This document shows, piece after piece, positions 1 through 10,062 of a stretch of 64,000 nucleotides of DNA. Location of the stretch: positions 1 through 64,000 of the forward strand of contig JANQLV010000027.1 in the NCBI GenBank assembly GCA_028280415.1, written 5' to 3'. Position numbers and translations under genes: made by a program. The stretch's first letter is position 1. Each line of letters opens with the position of its first letter. Origin of the DNA: Saprospiraceae bacterium (GTDB taxonomy: Bacteria; Bacteroidota; Bacteroidia; Chitinophagales; Saprospiraceae). A model generated the notes under the pieces. It had not been told where the DNA came from. It ran no database searches and was given only the letters and a program-made list of their open reading frames with translations.

Positions 1-89
1 GTATGCACCTCTAAATAAGCTTTGTTTAATCTAAAAATTGACTATTCTCGACTCAATGAACAAAATCCAAACACGCTCTGAAATGTTAA

Positions 90-635
90 TTAGCGTTGGG
101 TAAACTCCAGCTTCAGCTCAAAATCGCCTTCCATTATCCCTTTTGCACCAGCTACACCTATCAAAATATTATAGGGTTTACGAACCGACATATATTCAAC
201 AGACTGAGCTTTGGCAGGTACTCTGTAATTGGGTTTACCTACATAAATCGGATAAGAGGCTTCACAACTAATGGCGCGTGTTATATCCGGAGGAGAGTCA
301 TAATTATGAGCCCCTAAGCGCAAAGCGTATAAATTAATTCGATGCTTCTTGTTTTTTGGAGTGACTGTAATCTTTACATTAGCTCCGGCGGGTAATTGTA
401 CCCGATAAAGCAAATGATTTCCCTGAAATTCAACGAAACGCGTAGCAGGAAAACAGGCGACACTACTATTGGCTGCCCACTGTAGCGGCATTATAAAACC
501 TGAATTGAGATTACCATTCTGAATGATCGTAGGCTGAAAATCGAGATCAATAATTTCAGGCGCATTGCCATCCTGAGCAAAATTAGATGAGCTAAAGAGC
601 ATGATGAGACTTAATAAAACTGTGAATCTTTTCAT
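90..635 (-). CDS. Secreted protein of unknown function
   Basis: A 181-residue protein with a clear signal peptide (about residues 1-21, hydrophobic core followed by NFAQ). The mature part is about 160 residues, probably all-beta; the stretch around residues 72-105 (motifs YRVQLPAG and KITVTPKN) resembles the pre-peptidase C-terminal-like fold seen in many secreted Bacteroidota proteins, but this is only a resemblance. No sorting domain or lipobox is visible, so it is probably periplasmic or released. It lies downstream of, and in the same direction as, the response regulator, separated by 185 bp, so it is not obviously in one operon with it. Function not recognised. Confidence 0.75.
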   Translation of the reverse strand: MKRFTVLLSLIMLFSSSNFAQDGNAPEIIDLDFQPTIIQNGNLNSGFIMPLQWAANSSVACFPATRFVEFQGNHLLYRVQLPAGANVKITVTPKNKKHRINLYALRLGAHNYDSPPDITRAISCEASYPIYVGKPNYRVPAKAQSVEYMSVRKPYNILIGVAGAKGIMEGDFELKLEFTQR

Positions 636-820
636 TTGATGTTTGGTTTTTAAAAATTAAGCAAATGGCTTAAAGTACATGGATAATAATTTTTCGACTA
701 ATCCATTACTATCAACATATTTCTTTATGGCTACTTACTCCACAAATAAAAAGCTTATTCAGGCACTGGTCATCACCTATCCGGGTGATTTTCTTTTGAA
801 ACTCAGGATTTAAGATTTTA

Positions 821-1438
821 TTAAGACATGGCCCGTCTTACTTTAGCGAGAAGTTCGGAGCGGGAGTGAACATTCATTTTATCATAAAGGTTTTTGATGT
901 GCGTTTTTACCGTATTAATACTTACAAATTGCTCCTCGGCAATTTGTTTATTATTTCTACCTCCGTAAATAGCTATCAAAATATCAAACTCTTTTCTGGT
1001 AATCGGGGAAAGCAGATTTCTATTCAACTGATCCATTTCAGGTTGCATCCTCAATAGCATTTTAGAAAAATTATACAATGATATTTCGATCGTTGAATAA
1101 AGGCTCTTAAAATCAATGGGTTTCGAAATATAACCCATGGGATGTGTAAGCTTCGCTTGATCAATGGTCGTCTTATCCGTATAAGAAGTCAAAAATATAA
1201 AAGGAATGTTTTTATGATTCGAAAGGTATCTGGCAATTTCAATCCCCTCAGTTCCCTGCCCCATATTGATATCCAGCAAAACAATATCTGGTTCATTGGC
1301 TTTTAGAAAGCTGAGTGCATTCTCTTTTGTATAACAGTTTTCTGCTACACTATATCCCTTATCATCCAAAAAAGAAATAATATCTTCCGCAATGATAGGT
1401 TCGTCTTCAACCACCAGTATATTAATATTACTGTGCAT
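821..1438 (-). CDS. Response regulator, receiver plus LuxR-type HTH
   Basis: A 205-residue two-domain regulator. The receiver domain (about 1-120) has the acidic pair E11/D12, the phospho-acceptor Asp56 in DIVLLDINMG, the switch Thr/Ser in FLTSY and the conserved Lys in ISKPID. The C-terminal half (about 140-200) carries a LuxR/GerE helix-turn-helix with NKQIAEEQFVSINTVKTHI, the recognition-helix signature. It should be phosphorylated by a histidine kinase and bind DNA. No kinase gene is beside it, so the partner is elsewhere (orphan arrangement). Its start lies 132 bp from the stop of the M36 protease gene, with a strong stem-loop between them, so it is likely a separate transcript. Confidence 0.9.
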   Translation of the reverse strand: MHSNINILVVEDEPIIAEDIISFLDDKGYSVAENCYTKENALSFLKANEPDIVLLDINMGQGTEGIEIARYLSNHKNIPFIFLTSYTDKTTIDQAKLTHPMGYISKPIDFKSLYSTIEISLYNFSKMLLRMQPEMDQLNRNLLSPITRKEFDILIAIYGGRNNKQIAEEQFVSINTVKTHIKNLYDKMNVHSRSELLAKVRRAMS

Positions 1439-1517
1439 TTTGCAAAGTTAAAATACTCCGGGAATTTTTAAAAGAGAGGAACGAGGGAGGAATAACAAAT
1501 ATGGTTACCTGGAGAAC

Positions 1518-1553
1518 GAGCAATTTGAAATCCAAAAAGGAATTCAAATTGCC
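1518..1553 (-). terminator. Stem-loop after M36 protease gene
   Basis: Arms GCAATTTGAA (1520-1529) and TTCAAATTGC (1543-1552) pair perfectly and continue inward as TCC/GGA around a loop of five A. The hairpin sits 18 bp past the protease stop on the minus strand. The T-run flanks it on the plus-strand side (1556-1560), so on the minus strand it lacks a classical U-tract; it may act mainly as a 3' stabiliser, or in both directions. Confidence 0.55.
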
Positions 1554-1570
1554 CGCTTTTTATTTTGGTA

Positions 1571-4474
1571 TTAATCAATAACCAACTGTCTGATAACCTG
1601 TTGATTATCGTATTCGAATTTAAGGAAATACACACCTTTGGCCTGCTGGCTCAAATCCACACTTAAAGCTGCAGCACCGGAAGTTTCAAAAAGTTTACTA
1701 CCAATCACTTGCCCTTGTACATTTAAGATCGTCAGGTTTACCGTACCGGTAATTTGCTCCGGAAGCTGTATCGTGCTGAGGCCATCTGTTGGATTCGGAA
1801 AGACTAAAATTTCATCACTCATTCCGTTCAACATTGCGGTAACCACATCAGAGTAATTCTCTTTTCCATCATTATCGAGTTGACGAAGCCGGTAATAATA
1901 ATTCGTATTGGGCTTTACATTATTATCGGAGAAAGCATAACTGGTTTCTACATTTGCATCCCCTCGGGCATCCGTCCAGGAAATTGTTTCAAAAACATTA
2001 TTGTCTTCCGTACGGCGTTGTAGTTCAAAACCTCGATTATCAATTTCGGCAACAGTGGTCCAGAACAAATCAATACTGCGTTTTTCCTCGTTAGGAAAAG
2101 CATTGAAGTCGAGCAGTTCAACCGGTAGCGGAATAGAGCCAAACAATTCTTCATCCGGAATAAATGGTATGCCGGGTGGCAGGTCAAAAGCCTGGGTTTG
2201 ATCGCTGCGGTTACTGCTACTGCCCTGATCAGCCGAATACCCAAGCCCGCGTCTGGCAAAAACATTCCAGATAATATCTTCATTGGCATTGCCATTATTC
2301 GTTTCATCCGCTTCCAGTATCGCATCTCTGCCATCTACAAAGCCCGGAGAACAGGGTTGATTTTTCAAACCATCCATAACCAGTTGTGCGGCAATATTAT
2401 TCCCTCCTGCTCCATTGTAGATATTAGGATCAAAACCGTGTTCATTGATTAAAGCCCAGTTAAGATCCCAAAGCATGGTACACCAGATAAATCCAATCCC
2501 GTGGGGTCGGGAAATATTGCCATCATCGACATTTCCATAAGTATAGTCATTAATGGTCATGTCCGTTGTATAAGGTGCCGGACGAATTCCATTACCGGTA
2601 GTCGATTGCCCAATAGCATAGGTTCCTACTCCACGTACATCGAAATGCTCATCACCATTTTCAATTGTCATCCATATCCCGAAGAAATCACTCCAACCTT
2701 CTCCCATTTGCTCAGCATTGTTCAAACAGCCGCTATTTGATGGTCCTCCGGTCAAGCGAATAGAAATTCCATGTCCGTACTCGTGTGCGATAATACCATT
2801 GTCAAGATCACCATCGATGGGTGGATTTCCACCGGAAACTTCCATGGTAACATTTAATCCCTCATTCAATTCTGCCCGGAGTGTTGAACAATCTCCCTGG
2901 CGAATCATTACCGCAGGAATTGTAACCTGGTCTCCATCATTTCCAGGGGCCATAGTCACCAGACCACTTACATTATTGCAAACAATCACCGCTATTGCTC
3001 CTGCATTCTGGGCATTCAGGCATTTGAGGCCAAACTGACAATCGCCCCGGTCAATCAATGCAATATTTCCGCTAATCTCACCGCCATTCTCCAGCGGATC
3101 GCAGCCCAGGGATGGATTAGCACTTCCATCGTCTACCTCAACTACATCGCCTATTATTGGAGTATCCAAACTTCCACCAAAGGATGCCGGTCGCATTTCA
3201 TAAGTTCCGGCTACATTATCCGGTGCATTTACTTCCAGAAATTCCGTATTCGTCGGACTCCATAAGTACATTTGCATTCTGGGATTATTACCTTCACTTG
3301 GTGTTGCAAAATTTGCATTATTGGTTCCACCTCCGTCTTGAGCTTCTGCACGTACGTAATCACTACCAGAGCCACCGCGTCCAAGATTATCTTCCTGAAA
3401 GTTTCCGGAAACTTCGTCAAAACCATAATGATACCATACATCGTGCATTAAGTTGTTCCAGTAAAAAAGATTGGTAATATAAGGATCGGGATCGAGTTCC
3501 GGGTCCATAGTCAGGTCAATGGGGAAATCAAATTCCAGATCATCGCCACCATCGGCCCGGGCAGCATTTCCTCCACTCGGGGCATTGCTATTATTTTGAT
3601 CCTCATAGGCATCTACATTATTGCCTCTGGTATGCGTATAAGTGTTCGTACCATCATCGTGCCAGCCCAGGGTTCCTGCATCTCCGGCCTGATTCCAGGG
3701 GCTGGTCTGCAAAGTTCTATCACCGTGATTAGGGCTTTCTACCGGATAGGCATAGACATTATACGAATTGGCAACAACACTGGCATTACGAAGCAATTTG
3801 ATTTGTGCCCGGGCAGGGATGTTTTCATGATGTCGATGGCTAGTATTCCCCCGGTGAAAACTACAGTGTAAAACCTGATCGTTTTCGTGAACAATTTCTC
3901 CGGACTGGGCATCTACCAAAGCTTCCCACCAATGGTTACAGGACTTTTCATACAAGCTGACTTCCCAGCAAAGTCGAAGCTGATCTTCTAATGCTAGGTA
4001 AACTAACTTTACTTCAATTTCCTGATCGGCAAGCTCTCCTTTCTCAAAGATCGTTTTTCGCTCGGCACTGCTTGAGACTTCCTCTATCTGAGGGAGCCCG
4101 GCATTCAAACTATGCGCACCAAGGACGACCTGTAAAGCTTGCGTAGCCGTCAGCTGAGCTTGCACCGTGTTTATTTTATCCTGTACATTTTCAACAAATG
4201 CACCGGCAGCATAAGTAATCGCATCTGATTTTAGATTAAAATTGGTCAGGGCATACTTGATATCTATTCCGTTGTACCGCTGTTGTAAATAAAGATGGCT
4301 AATTCCATTATGCTTGCTTTCATATTCATCACTAATTCTTAGATCGTTGAGATCAGCAGATTGATATTTTCCGGACGATTGAAGATGTTGAAAAGCCAGA
4401 TCAAAATTCGATTGAGCAGAAACACAGCACACCATTGCCAGGAGTACCGACAAGACTAGTAAGTAACGGTTCAT
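1571..4474 (-). CDS. Secreted M36 (fungalysin-type) metalloprotease, T9SS sorted
   Basis: A 967-residue zinc protease. Order of parts: signal peptide (1-20), propeptide with FTP/PepSY-like inhibitor segments (about 25-200), M36 catalytic domain, and a protease-associated (PA) domain inserted at about 455-545 (GNIALIDRGDCQFG motif). The zinc motif HEYGHG follows at about residue 562, then GEGWSDFFG, which should hold the third zinc ligand. After it come the linker PVELLDFNAF, common before Bacteroidota sorting domains, and a T9SS type A C-terminal domain (VFPNPTDG ... KGVYFLKF ... VIRQLVID). The protein is predicted to be exported across both membranes, to digest protein outside the cell and mature by propeptide cleavage. 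It appears monocistronic. Confidence 0.95.
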   Translation of the reverse strand: MNRYLLVLSVLLAMVCCVSAQSNFDLAFQHLQSSGKYQSADLNDLRISDEYESKHNGISHLYLQQRYNGIDIKYALTNFNLKSDAITYAAGAFVENVQDKINTVQAQLTATQALQVVLGAHSLNAGLPQIEEVSSSAERKTIFEKGELADQEIEVKLVYLALEDQLRLCWEVSLYEKSCNHWWEALVDAQSGEIVHENDQVLHCSFHRGNTSHRHHENIPARAQIKLLRNASVVANSYNVYAYPVESPNHGDRTLQTSPWNQAGDAGTLGWHDDGTNTYTHTRGNNVDAYEDQNNSNAPSGGNAARADGGDDLEFDFPIDLTMDPELDPDPYITNLFYWNNLMHDVWYHYGFDEVSGNFQEDNLGRGGSGSDYVRAEAQDGGGTNNANFATPSEGNNPRMQMYLWSPTNTEFLEVNAPDNVAGTYEMRPASFGGSLDTPIIGDVVEVDDGSANPSLGCDPLENGGEISGNIALIDRGDCQFGLKCLNAQNAGAIAVIVCNNVSGLVTMAPGNDGDQVTIPAVMIRQGDCSTLRAELNEGLNVTMEVSGGNPPIDGDLDNGIIAHEYGHGISIRLTGGPSNSGCLNNAEQMGEGWSDFFGIWMTIENGDEHFDVRGVGTYAIGQSTTGNGIRPAPYTTDMTINDYTYGNVDDGNISRPHGIGFIWCTMLWDLNWALINEHGFDPNIYNGAGGNNIAAQLVMDGLKNQPCSPGFVDGRDAILEADETNNGNANEDIIWNVFARRGLGYSADQGSSSNRSDQTQAFDLPPGIPFIPDEELFGSIPLPVELLDFNAFPNEEKRSIDLFWTTVAEIDNRGFELQRRTEDNNVFETISWTDARGDANVETSYAFSDNNVKPNTNYYYRLRQLDNDGKENYSDVVTAMLNGMSDEILVFPNPTDGLSTIQLPEQITGTVNLTILNVQGQVIGSKLFETSGAAALSVDLSQQAKGVYFLKFEYDNQQVIRQLVID

Positions 4475-4578
4475 AAGTGAGTGTAGATTATTTTATTATA
4501 AAGTAAGTTGAATAAAAACTTTCTTTATGGCTAATGGACTGATCAACTAATTTAATAAAACAATGCTAAAAGAAGAAA

Positions 4579-4617
4579 AGTGTTGACGAGAATGTAAAGT
4601 TTATGACGTTCAACACT
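4579..4617 (-). terminator. Intrinsic terminator after FG-GAP gene
   Basis: On the minus strand a hairpin with arms AGTGTTGA-CG and its complement (4579-4588 and 4607-4617, one bulged base) overlaps the stop codon of the FG-GAP gene and is followed by the T-rich run TTTTCTTCTTTT. This fits a rho-independent terminator closing the sigma/anti-sigma/CHAT/FG-GAP operon. Confidence 0.6.
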
Positions 4618-6346
4618 ACATTTTCACCATTTTTAGTACTTCAAAGCGATTTCCATCGATAAATTTCAAATAATAAATACCTGGAGGGTATTCATTATTT
4701 TCCAAGCTAATTTCCAAAATCTCCTGCTGGTCTACCGGAATGGAAAACAGCAAATTCCCAAGACCATTGTATAGTTCTACTGTACAATCAGAGCAAATCT
4801 CGCTAAATTCAATACGCAAAAAATCTTTAAAGGGATTGGGTTCTATATTAATCAAGCCTTTCGTAAATTCCTCTACTGACAAGGAAAGCGGGTTCGATTC
4901 AAACAGAAATACAAGATCATCCCCTTCATCCGTTCCGGTAATATCCAAATCTCCATCATTATCCCGATCGTGTATGATTGCACAAGAAGCATTGGCTCCG
5001 GCTTCCAGTACCGGACCACTTATAAAAGTACCATCACCATTATTATAAAAAATAATATAATTAGAAGAGCTGTAATACGTCGCTACAATATCCAGGTCAA
5101 TATCTCCATCCAAATCTCCCAGATCAATGGCCAGTGGAAAAACAGCATTGCTTTCGGTTAGATAAACAGGGGGTTCAAAATCGCCATTTCCGTTATTCAG
5201 CAATACTGCGAGGTTGTTCGCCGAAGAATTTGCCGAAACAACATCCGCAAAACCATCGCCATTCAAATCTCCGGCAGCCAACATCCAAGGCTGTCCATTA
5301 ACTTCGCTATGCGCCGCTTCTGTAAAATTCATATTCCCGTCCCCTTCCAGTACTAAAATCTCATTACTACTATACATCCCAACAATAATATCCTGTATTC
5401 CGTCATTATTAAAATCTGTAACGACCAATCCCGACTCTCCCGATCCGGTTGGATCTATTGTTGTAGCAGTAAAATTACCGAAACCATCATTTTGAAAAAG
5501 ACTCAAATCACTACTTCCCCGATTAGCGACAACAATATCATCATTCCCATCTCCATCCAGCTCAATAATCCCTAAGCCCCGGGCATTCATCCCGGTAGTA
5601 TAATTAGTTTGATTTAATAAAGTGCCGGTTCCATCTCCAAAATGAACACGCAATTCATTATGGTGTGCCGTACAAACAGCCAGATCGATCTCACCATCAT
5701 TATCAAAATCTGCACCTTCATTGGGGCTTGGAGAAGCATCACCTGTTTCGATAATTTCGAAGTCCTCATAATCTCCCGTTCCGTCATTCAGTAGTATCCT
5801 GAGATCATCGGAAGTTTCATTGATAACGGTAAGATCAGAAAAACCGTCATTATTCAAATCTCCTGCATATGCTCCATAGGCTCGCAATAAGCCTTCGCCC
5901 GGGTTTCTCAGCAGAATCGTTTTTATTAATGAAAATTCAGTCAGATTAAAAGGATGAGCCTGCACCGCCATCCAGAAATTCCAGACATAAGCGGTCTCCA
6001 TATTTTCTCCCGAAACAGACTTGATATTTTTACTAAGTGTCACTGTGACCCACTCTCCAGCCATCAGGGGTTCAAAAGGTGTCATTTCTACCGTTCGATT
6101 GTTATTGCTAAGGCTAAAAGCGACCTCAGCAGGTCCGGACCAACGTCCAAAAACCTTGAAGTTAGTATAATCAACAGTAGACAAATCCAGGGATTGGTCG
6201 AAGGTCACGCGAATCACATCGTCCTGTAAAGCAGCGATTTCCTGGCTGCTGGGAAAAACAGAAAGAACCTGAGGTGCCTGTGCCTGTAGTGCCCCGGAAA
6301 AAACAAGAATAAGAATTAACGTCCCGTAAGTGTAAAGCCTGCCCAT
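4616..6346 (-). CDS. Secreted FG-GAP/VCBS repeat protein, T9SS sorted
   Basis: A 576-residue exported protein. It has a signal peptide (1-22, ends ALQAQA), a bacterial Ig-like domain of the SbsA/Big_5 kind (about 25-125, DVIRVTFDQSLD and LSKNIKSVSG), and then a predicted beta-propeller of FG-GAP/VCBS repeats (about 150-480). The repeats have many calcium-loop motifs such as DLNNDGFSD, DFDNDGEID, ELDGDGNDD and DRDNDGDLD. The C-terminal 75 residues are a T9SS type A sorting domain (NIEPNPFKD ... YPPGIYYLKF). The start overlaps the end of the CHAT gene by 31 bp, so the two are probably translationally coupled. A secreted propeller encoded with a sigma/anti-sigma/CHAT set may be an output or a sensor of that system (inference). 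Confidence 0.9.
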   Translation of the reverse strand: MGRLYTYGTLILILVFSGALQAQAPQVLSVFPSSQEIAALQDDVIRVTFDQSLDLSTVDYTNFKVFGRWSGPAEVAFSLSNNNRTVEMTPFEPLMAGEWVTVTLSKNIKSVSGENMETAYVWNFWMAVQAHPFNLTEFSLIKTILLRNPGEGLLRAYGAYAGDLNNDGFSDLTVINETSDDLRILLNDGTGDYEDFEIIETGDASPSPNEGADFDNDGEIDLAVCTAHHNELRVHFGDGTGTLLNQTNYTTGMNARGLGIIELDGDGNDDIVVANRGSSDLSLFQNDGFGNFTATTIDPTGSGESGLVVTDFNNDGIQDIIVGMYSSNEILVLEGDGNMNFTEAAHSEVNGQPWMLAAGDLNGDGFADVVSANSSANNLAVLLNNGNGDFEPPVYLTESNAVFPLAIDLGDLDGDIDLDIVATYYSSSNYIIFYNNGDGTFISGPVLEAGANASCAIIHDRDNDGDLDITGTDEGDDLVFLFESNPLSLSVEEFTKGLINIEPNPFKDFLRIEFSEICSDCTVELYNGLGNLLFSIPVDQQEILEISLENNEYPPGIYYLKFIDGNRFEVLKMVKM

Positions 6347-9099
6347 AATCTCGGAGTTGCGGTTTTAGATTTTTTAATCATCCTCAGTTTAGCATATCTT
6401 AATGCTGCACTATGGCTAGCTCCATCCAGTAATTTTTTATAAAAAGTCGTCATCATTCGCGCCGTAGCCTTATCCGATATTTTCCATTTGGTCGATAAGG
6501 TACTTTTGACTCCTGCAATTTGAAATGCTCTGTTCAAAGAAAGTAATCCTTCGCCTTTAGCCAGTGTACCGATTCCACTTTCACAGCTACTTAACACCAG
6601 TAATTCAAGATTTTTAAAATCCTGATTAAGTACTTCTCCTGCGAAGAGAATTCCATCCTCTTCAGCACTTTCGATCAAAGCCAAACCCGAAAGGTTGGGA
6701 TAATCTGAGTTGACAAAGCTATGAGAAGCAAGATGCAGGTAATTATAATTGTTCTGATTTTTTTTCAAAGCATCTTCTGTCGCCTCGCCTTTCAAAAAAG
6801 CTTTGCCTTCGACTCCTTTTTTTGCCAATAAACCAAGAATCGAACGTACCTCTTTCTCAGAGTATTCCAGCTCTTTAAAACTCGTCCGATCAGGCGTCAA
6901 GGCACGCAGATCATCTGCTTCAGTATATAAGGTATCAAAAATAATATCTCCGGCATTTAAAGTATAGCCTAAATTATCCGAAGGACTAAACACAGGTGCA
7001 AAAGCTACCCATTTCATTGATTGTCCAGAGTCCAGACTTTTCTGTTCGGTCAAAAAATCGGCGGAGCTGAGGTAAGCTACGGAATAATCTTTAATCAAGT
7101 ATTTCAACTTGTGATACTTCGGCTTTTTTTTCGGTTTTTGTTTGAGTAAAGTCTCAAAGGTTACAAAATGCAAGTCTCCATGCGGAACAATAATGACTGA
7201 CTTTTTCTTCTTCAAAATATCTTTAACCGGTTCTATCAATCGACGATATAAAGCGTGAGAAGCTTCAACAAACTGTGTTTTGCTCAACTTGATAACACCT
7301 TTCATCCCTCTGTTAACACTGGTTTTCAAATCGAGATCTTTTTCTGTATACTTGGTATAAATACCGACATCCGGTTTGGGAAACTGAGGATCATCTTTTT
7401 TCTTTTTTCCTCTTTTGGGAAGGGGGAAACCAGATTTAGCCATCTGCTCCGGATTGGCCGGAGTCGGGATTTTTTTCTTGGATTTCTCAGGCAGTGGCGC
7501 GTTTTGAAAGTTGTAATAGTAGTCCAGCTCATTTTTGCTAATTGCAAAAATATAATACAACTCTGCTCCCTGATAATACGAAATCAAGACTTCATCATTA
7601 GCCAGACGATTTTGGATTTTTTCTATAGACAGATCAGGCAGATAGTATCTAAAATCATAATACTCCGGAGCTGACTGCTCCAGTTTTTTTAATACATCCC
7701 CGTATTGGCGATGAAGCTCCAAATTCGCTTTCCGAAAGTTATCTCCTTCGTATTTTACACCAAGATCAGTCTCCAGTAACTGGAGCTTTTGACGAAGCGC
7801 TCGTTCTTGTTTCCTGGTTGCTTCCGGAATCTCCAAAGCCAACATGCTTTGAAATTGTTGCATTTGGTTTTTCAGTATCTGGGCCTTGCCTCTCTCTGCA
7901 CTTCTAAAAGCTTTATCGAGGAACTGTTTATCGTTTAGGGTTTCAAATAATTTTAAACCAAGAAAAATATTTTGTTCATAAATATCCTTGGCCCGGCTCA
8001 GCAATGCCAATTGGCTTTTTTCCAAATAAAGATCCATAAACCGGCCTTCAAAAACTTCGATAGCCAGTTCACTGTTTTCAAAAGCTTTGACAAGATCAGA
8101 TTGGTTTTTATTCGTTTCAAAAGATTCAAATAAAATTTCAGCTTTCAACTGCAAACCATTGGCATATAGTTTTTTATCAATGATCAGGGGGATAAAAAAT
8201 CTGGGATCTTCTTCATCAGAACTATTGAGCAGCGTTAAAGCTTCCTCAATCGTTTTTTCGGCCAGCTCAAATTTGCGTTCAACAAAAAACAATTGTGCCA
8301 GATTGAGCTTCCCCATCGCCCGAAGCCTGGGATATCCCTTTGAAGCTCTAATTGCTGCCTCAAACAACTTCTTAGCCTCCGGTAAATCCAGCTTTTCTTT
8401 AAATATACTTGTTCCCAGTGCATTATAAGCTCTGCTTAACCTCGGATTCTCTGAATTGCTTCCCCAGTCTGTGTTCATTTCGATCAAGACAGATTTTTCA
8501 TAAGCCTCAATGGCTTTTATATATTCACCCGTACTAAAAAAGAAATTCCCCAGATTGTAATGCGCCACAGAGATATCGGGATGATCGCTTTCCAGCTCCC
8601 AGGAAAGCACTTCCAGAGAATTCCGGTAAAAAGTCAGGGCTTTTTGAGATTTTCCCAAACGCTCATAAGCCGCAGCAATATAACCATCAAGAATTCCGCT
8701 AAACTGCAAACTCTCATGGGGTAAGTCCCTGGCTTCCAGAAAATAATCCAGTGCTTCTTCCAAATTACCTTGTAATAAAGCAATCGTTCCATAGCGCATA
8801 TAATTATCGGCAATAAACTCGTATTGAATGCGATCCCGTAAAGCCAAAGACATTTCATTATAGCGATAGGCTTTTTCCAAATCATACAATTGCAAATAAG
8901 CATGACTTAACTGGAAACAGGCCTGTGCTTTTAGGAATGTCCTCGGTTTTTCATCCAGTATTTCATTAATCAGTCGTATTGCTCCCCGGTAATCATTACG
9001 CATTGCAAGTGTATCCGCAAGAGCAAGTTTCTTATAACTTTGTCCGGAAACACTCAGAACAATAAAACAGATAAAAATAGAGCTTAGATATTTTCTCAT
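6316..9099 (-). CDS. TPR-CHAT caspase-like protease
   Basis: A 927-residue protein. A signal-like hydrophobic start (residues 4-19) suggests export or membrane contact. Residues about 25-400 are degenerate tetratricopeptide repeats (LAQLFF, ALGTSIF, AHYNLGNFFF type helices), then a coiled helical linker, and a CHAT domain at about 610-925. The CHAT catalytic dyad is visible: His793 in LHLASHS and Cys839 in VLSSCESG, followed by KGEGLLSLNRAFQIAGVKS, a hallmark of the family. CHAT proteins are clan-CD cysteine peptidases related to caspases and separase. It lies 12 bp downstream of a zinc-finger anti-sigma-like gene and overlaps the FG-GAP gene, so it belongs to the 10821-4616 operon. The basic insert around residues 540-570 (many Lys/Pro) is unusual and may be a flexible loop. 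Confidence 0.92.
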   Translation of the reverse strand: MRKYLSSIFICFIVLSVSGQSYKKLALADTLAMRNDYRGAIRLINEILDEKPRTFLKAQACFQLSHAYLQLYDLEKAYRYNEMSLALRDRIQYEFIADNYMRYGTIALLQGNLEEALDYFLEARDLPHESLQFSGILDGYIAAAYERLGKSQKALTFYRNSLEVLSWELESDHPDISVAHYNLGNFFFSTGEYIKAIEAYEKSVLIEMNTDWGSNSENPRLSRAYNALGTSIFKEKLDLPEAKKLFEAAIRASKGYPRLRAMGKLNLAQLFFVERKFELAEKTIEEALTLLNSSDEEDPRFFIPLIIDKKLYANGLQLKAEILFESFETNKNQSDLVKAFENSELAIEVFEGRFMDLYLEKSQLALLSRAKDIYEQNIFLGLKLFETLNDKQFLDKAFRSAERGKAQILKNQMQQFQSMLALEIPEATRKQERALRQKLQLLETDLGVKYEGDNFRKANLELHRQYGDVLKKLEQSAPEYYDFRYYLPDLSIEKIQNRLANDEVLISYYQGAELYYIFAISKNELDYYYNFQNAPLPEKSKKKIPTPANPEQMAKSGFPLPKRGKKKKDDPQFPKPDVGIYTKYTEKDLDLKTSVNRGMKGVIKLSKTQFVEASHALYRRLIEPVKDILKKKKSVIIVPHGDLHFVTFETLLKQKPKKKPKYHKLKYLIKDYSVAYLSSADFLTEQKSLDSGQSMKWVAFAPVFSPSDNLGYTLNAGDIIFDTLYTEADDLRALTPDRTSFKELEYSEKEVRSILGLLAKKGVEGKAFLKGEATEDALKKNQNNYNYLHLASHSFVNSDYPNLSGLALIESAEEDGILFAGEVLNQDFKNLELLVLSSCESGIGTLAKGEGLLSLNRAFQIAGVKSTLSTKWKISDKATARMMTTFYKKLLDGASHSAALRYAKLRMIKKSKTATPRLWAGFTLTGR

Positions 9100-9111
9100 C
9101 GTAGTAAATGA

Positions 9112-9954
9112 CTATTCAATCGTAAATTTTCCAAGATGCAGCAAATCATCTTCGGTTTCCAGTTTCCAGTAATATAGTCCGGGTTCTAGTTGCTGTGTCC
9201 AGTTAAAAGATAATGATTCCACTGTTTTTTCAAACAGGATATCTTCTTCATTGTCCAAAATAATCAAATTTAACGGAACAGTTCCTTCCCAGGAAAAATT
9301 GATCATTGAGCCAGGTTTGAAGGCCTTGTTATTAACCGGAGCAATTGCCTTAAAGTTTTCAGATCTAAAGGTCGTACCCACAAGCGATTCAAAATCTTCG
9401 TTAATTTCAAAATTGGCTGCATACAATTGCCGGTTAGCAGGCGGTGTCCCGGGAGTTTTATCTTCCGGGATAGCCCCTTCAATTTGTTGAATCGTATCTG
9501 ATGCCTTTTCCGGATCAGTGGCCTGTACGATCGTATTATCTTCGGAAGGAACAATTTTAGTCTTCGGTGCTTCGTACGGTTTTTCAGGCTTCTCTTTATC
9601 CTGCTTTACAATTTCCGGTGTAGAAGAACCCTGGTATTTTTGATAAGTAAAAAACAATAGTAGCAGTACTGCAGCAGCGGCAGCATACCTGACAAATAAA
9701 CTTATTCTCCTTGCCTCCTTTTTTTGTTCGTGGATAACAGCCCCTTCAGAAGCAGGATGCGTTGTCAACTCAGGTTGATCAATATCAAGCATAATCGCGG
9801 AAAAATCTACCAGGTCCTGCTGGCATTTACGACAAGTATCCAAATGAGCGGTTAAATCATCGGGCAATTCAGTAACTTTGTTCAGCTTTATAGCTTCCGC
9901 ATACAGCGCAAAGCCTTCATCACTAAGATGCCCTTCTTGATTAATATATTTCAT
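9112..9954 (-). CDS. Membrane anti-sigma-like protein with zinc-finger HxxxCxxC
   Basis: A 280-residue single-pass membrane protein. The N-terminus has a zf-HC2-type anti-sigma motif with His37, Cys41 and Cys44 (HLDTCRKCQ). A transmembrane helix follows at about 88-105 (alanine/leucine rich), then a Pro/Lys-rich linker and an outer beta-sandwich-like domain (about 205-280, FSWEGTVPLN and GLYYWKLET). This layout fits a cytoplasmic domain that holds a sigma factor and a periplasmic sensor domain. It sits between the sigma-like gene (108 bp upstream) and the CHAT protease (12 bp downstream). Proteolysis by the neighbouring CHAT protein could release the sigma factor, but that is inference. Confidence 0.82.
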   Translation of the reverse strand: MKYINQEGHLSDEGFALYAEAIKLNKVTELPDDLTAHLDTCRKCQQDLVDFSAIMLDIDQPELTTHPASEGAVIHEQKKEARRISLFVRYAAAAAVLLLLFFTYQKYQGSSTPEIVKQDKEKPEKPYEAPKTKIVPSEDNTIVQATDPEKASDTIQQIEGAIPEDKTPGTPPANRQLYAANFEINEDFESLVGTTFRSENFKAIAPVNNKAFKPGSMINFSWEGTVPLNLIILDNEEDILFEKTVESLSFNWTQQLEPGLYYWKLETEDDLLHLGKFTIE

Positions 9955-10062
9955 TTTAAATGAGTTAAATATTCGTCTATTCCCTCGTTTGCTTTCTAAT
10001 CTTCAAGCCTTTATATGCTTTTCAGGATTCAAAACGGATTTTTTCTTCGAAAAACATTTGAA

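Noticed and set aside
771-796. ATCACC/GGTGAT hairpin before T-rich sequence on the plus strand
   Set aside because: There is no plus-strand gene ending upstream, and on the minus strand there is no T-run; probably chance.
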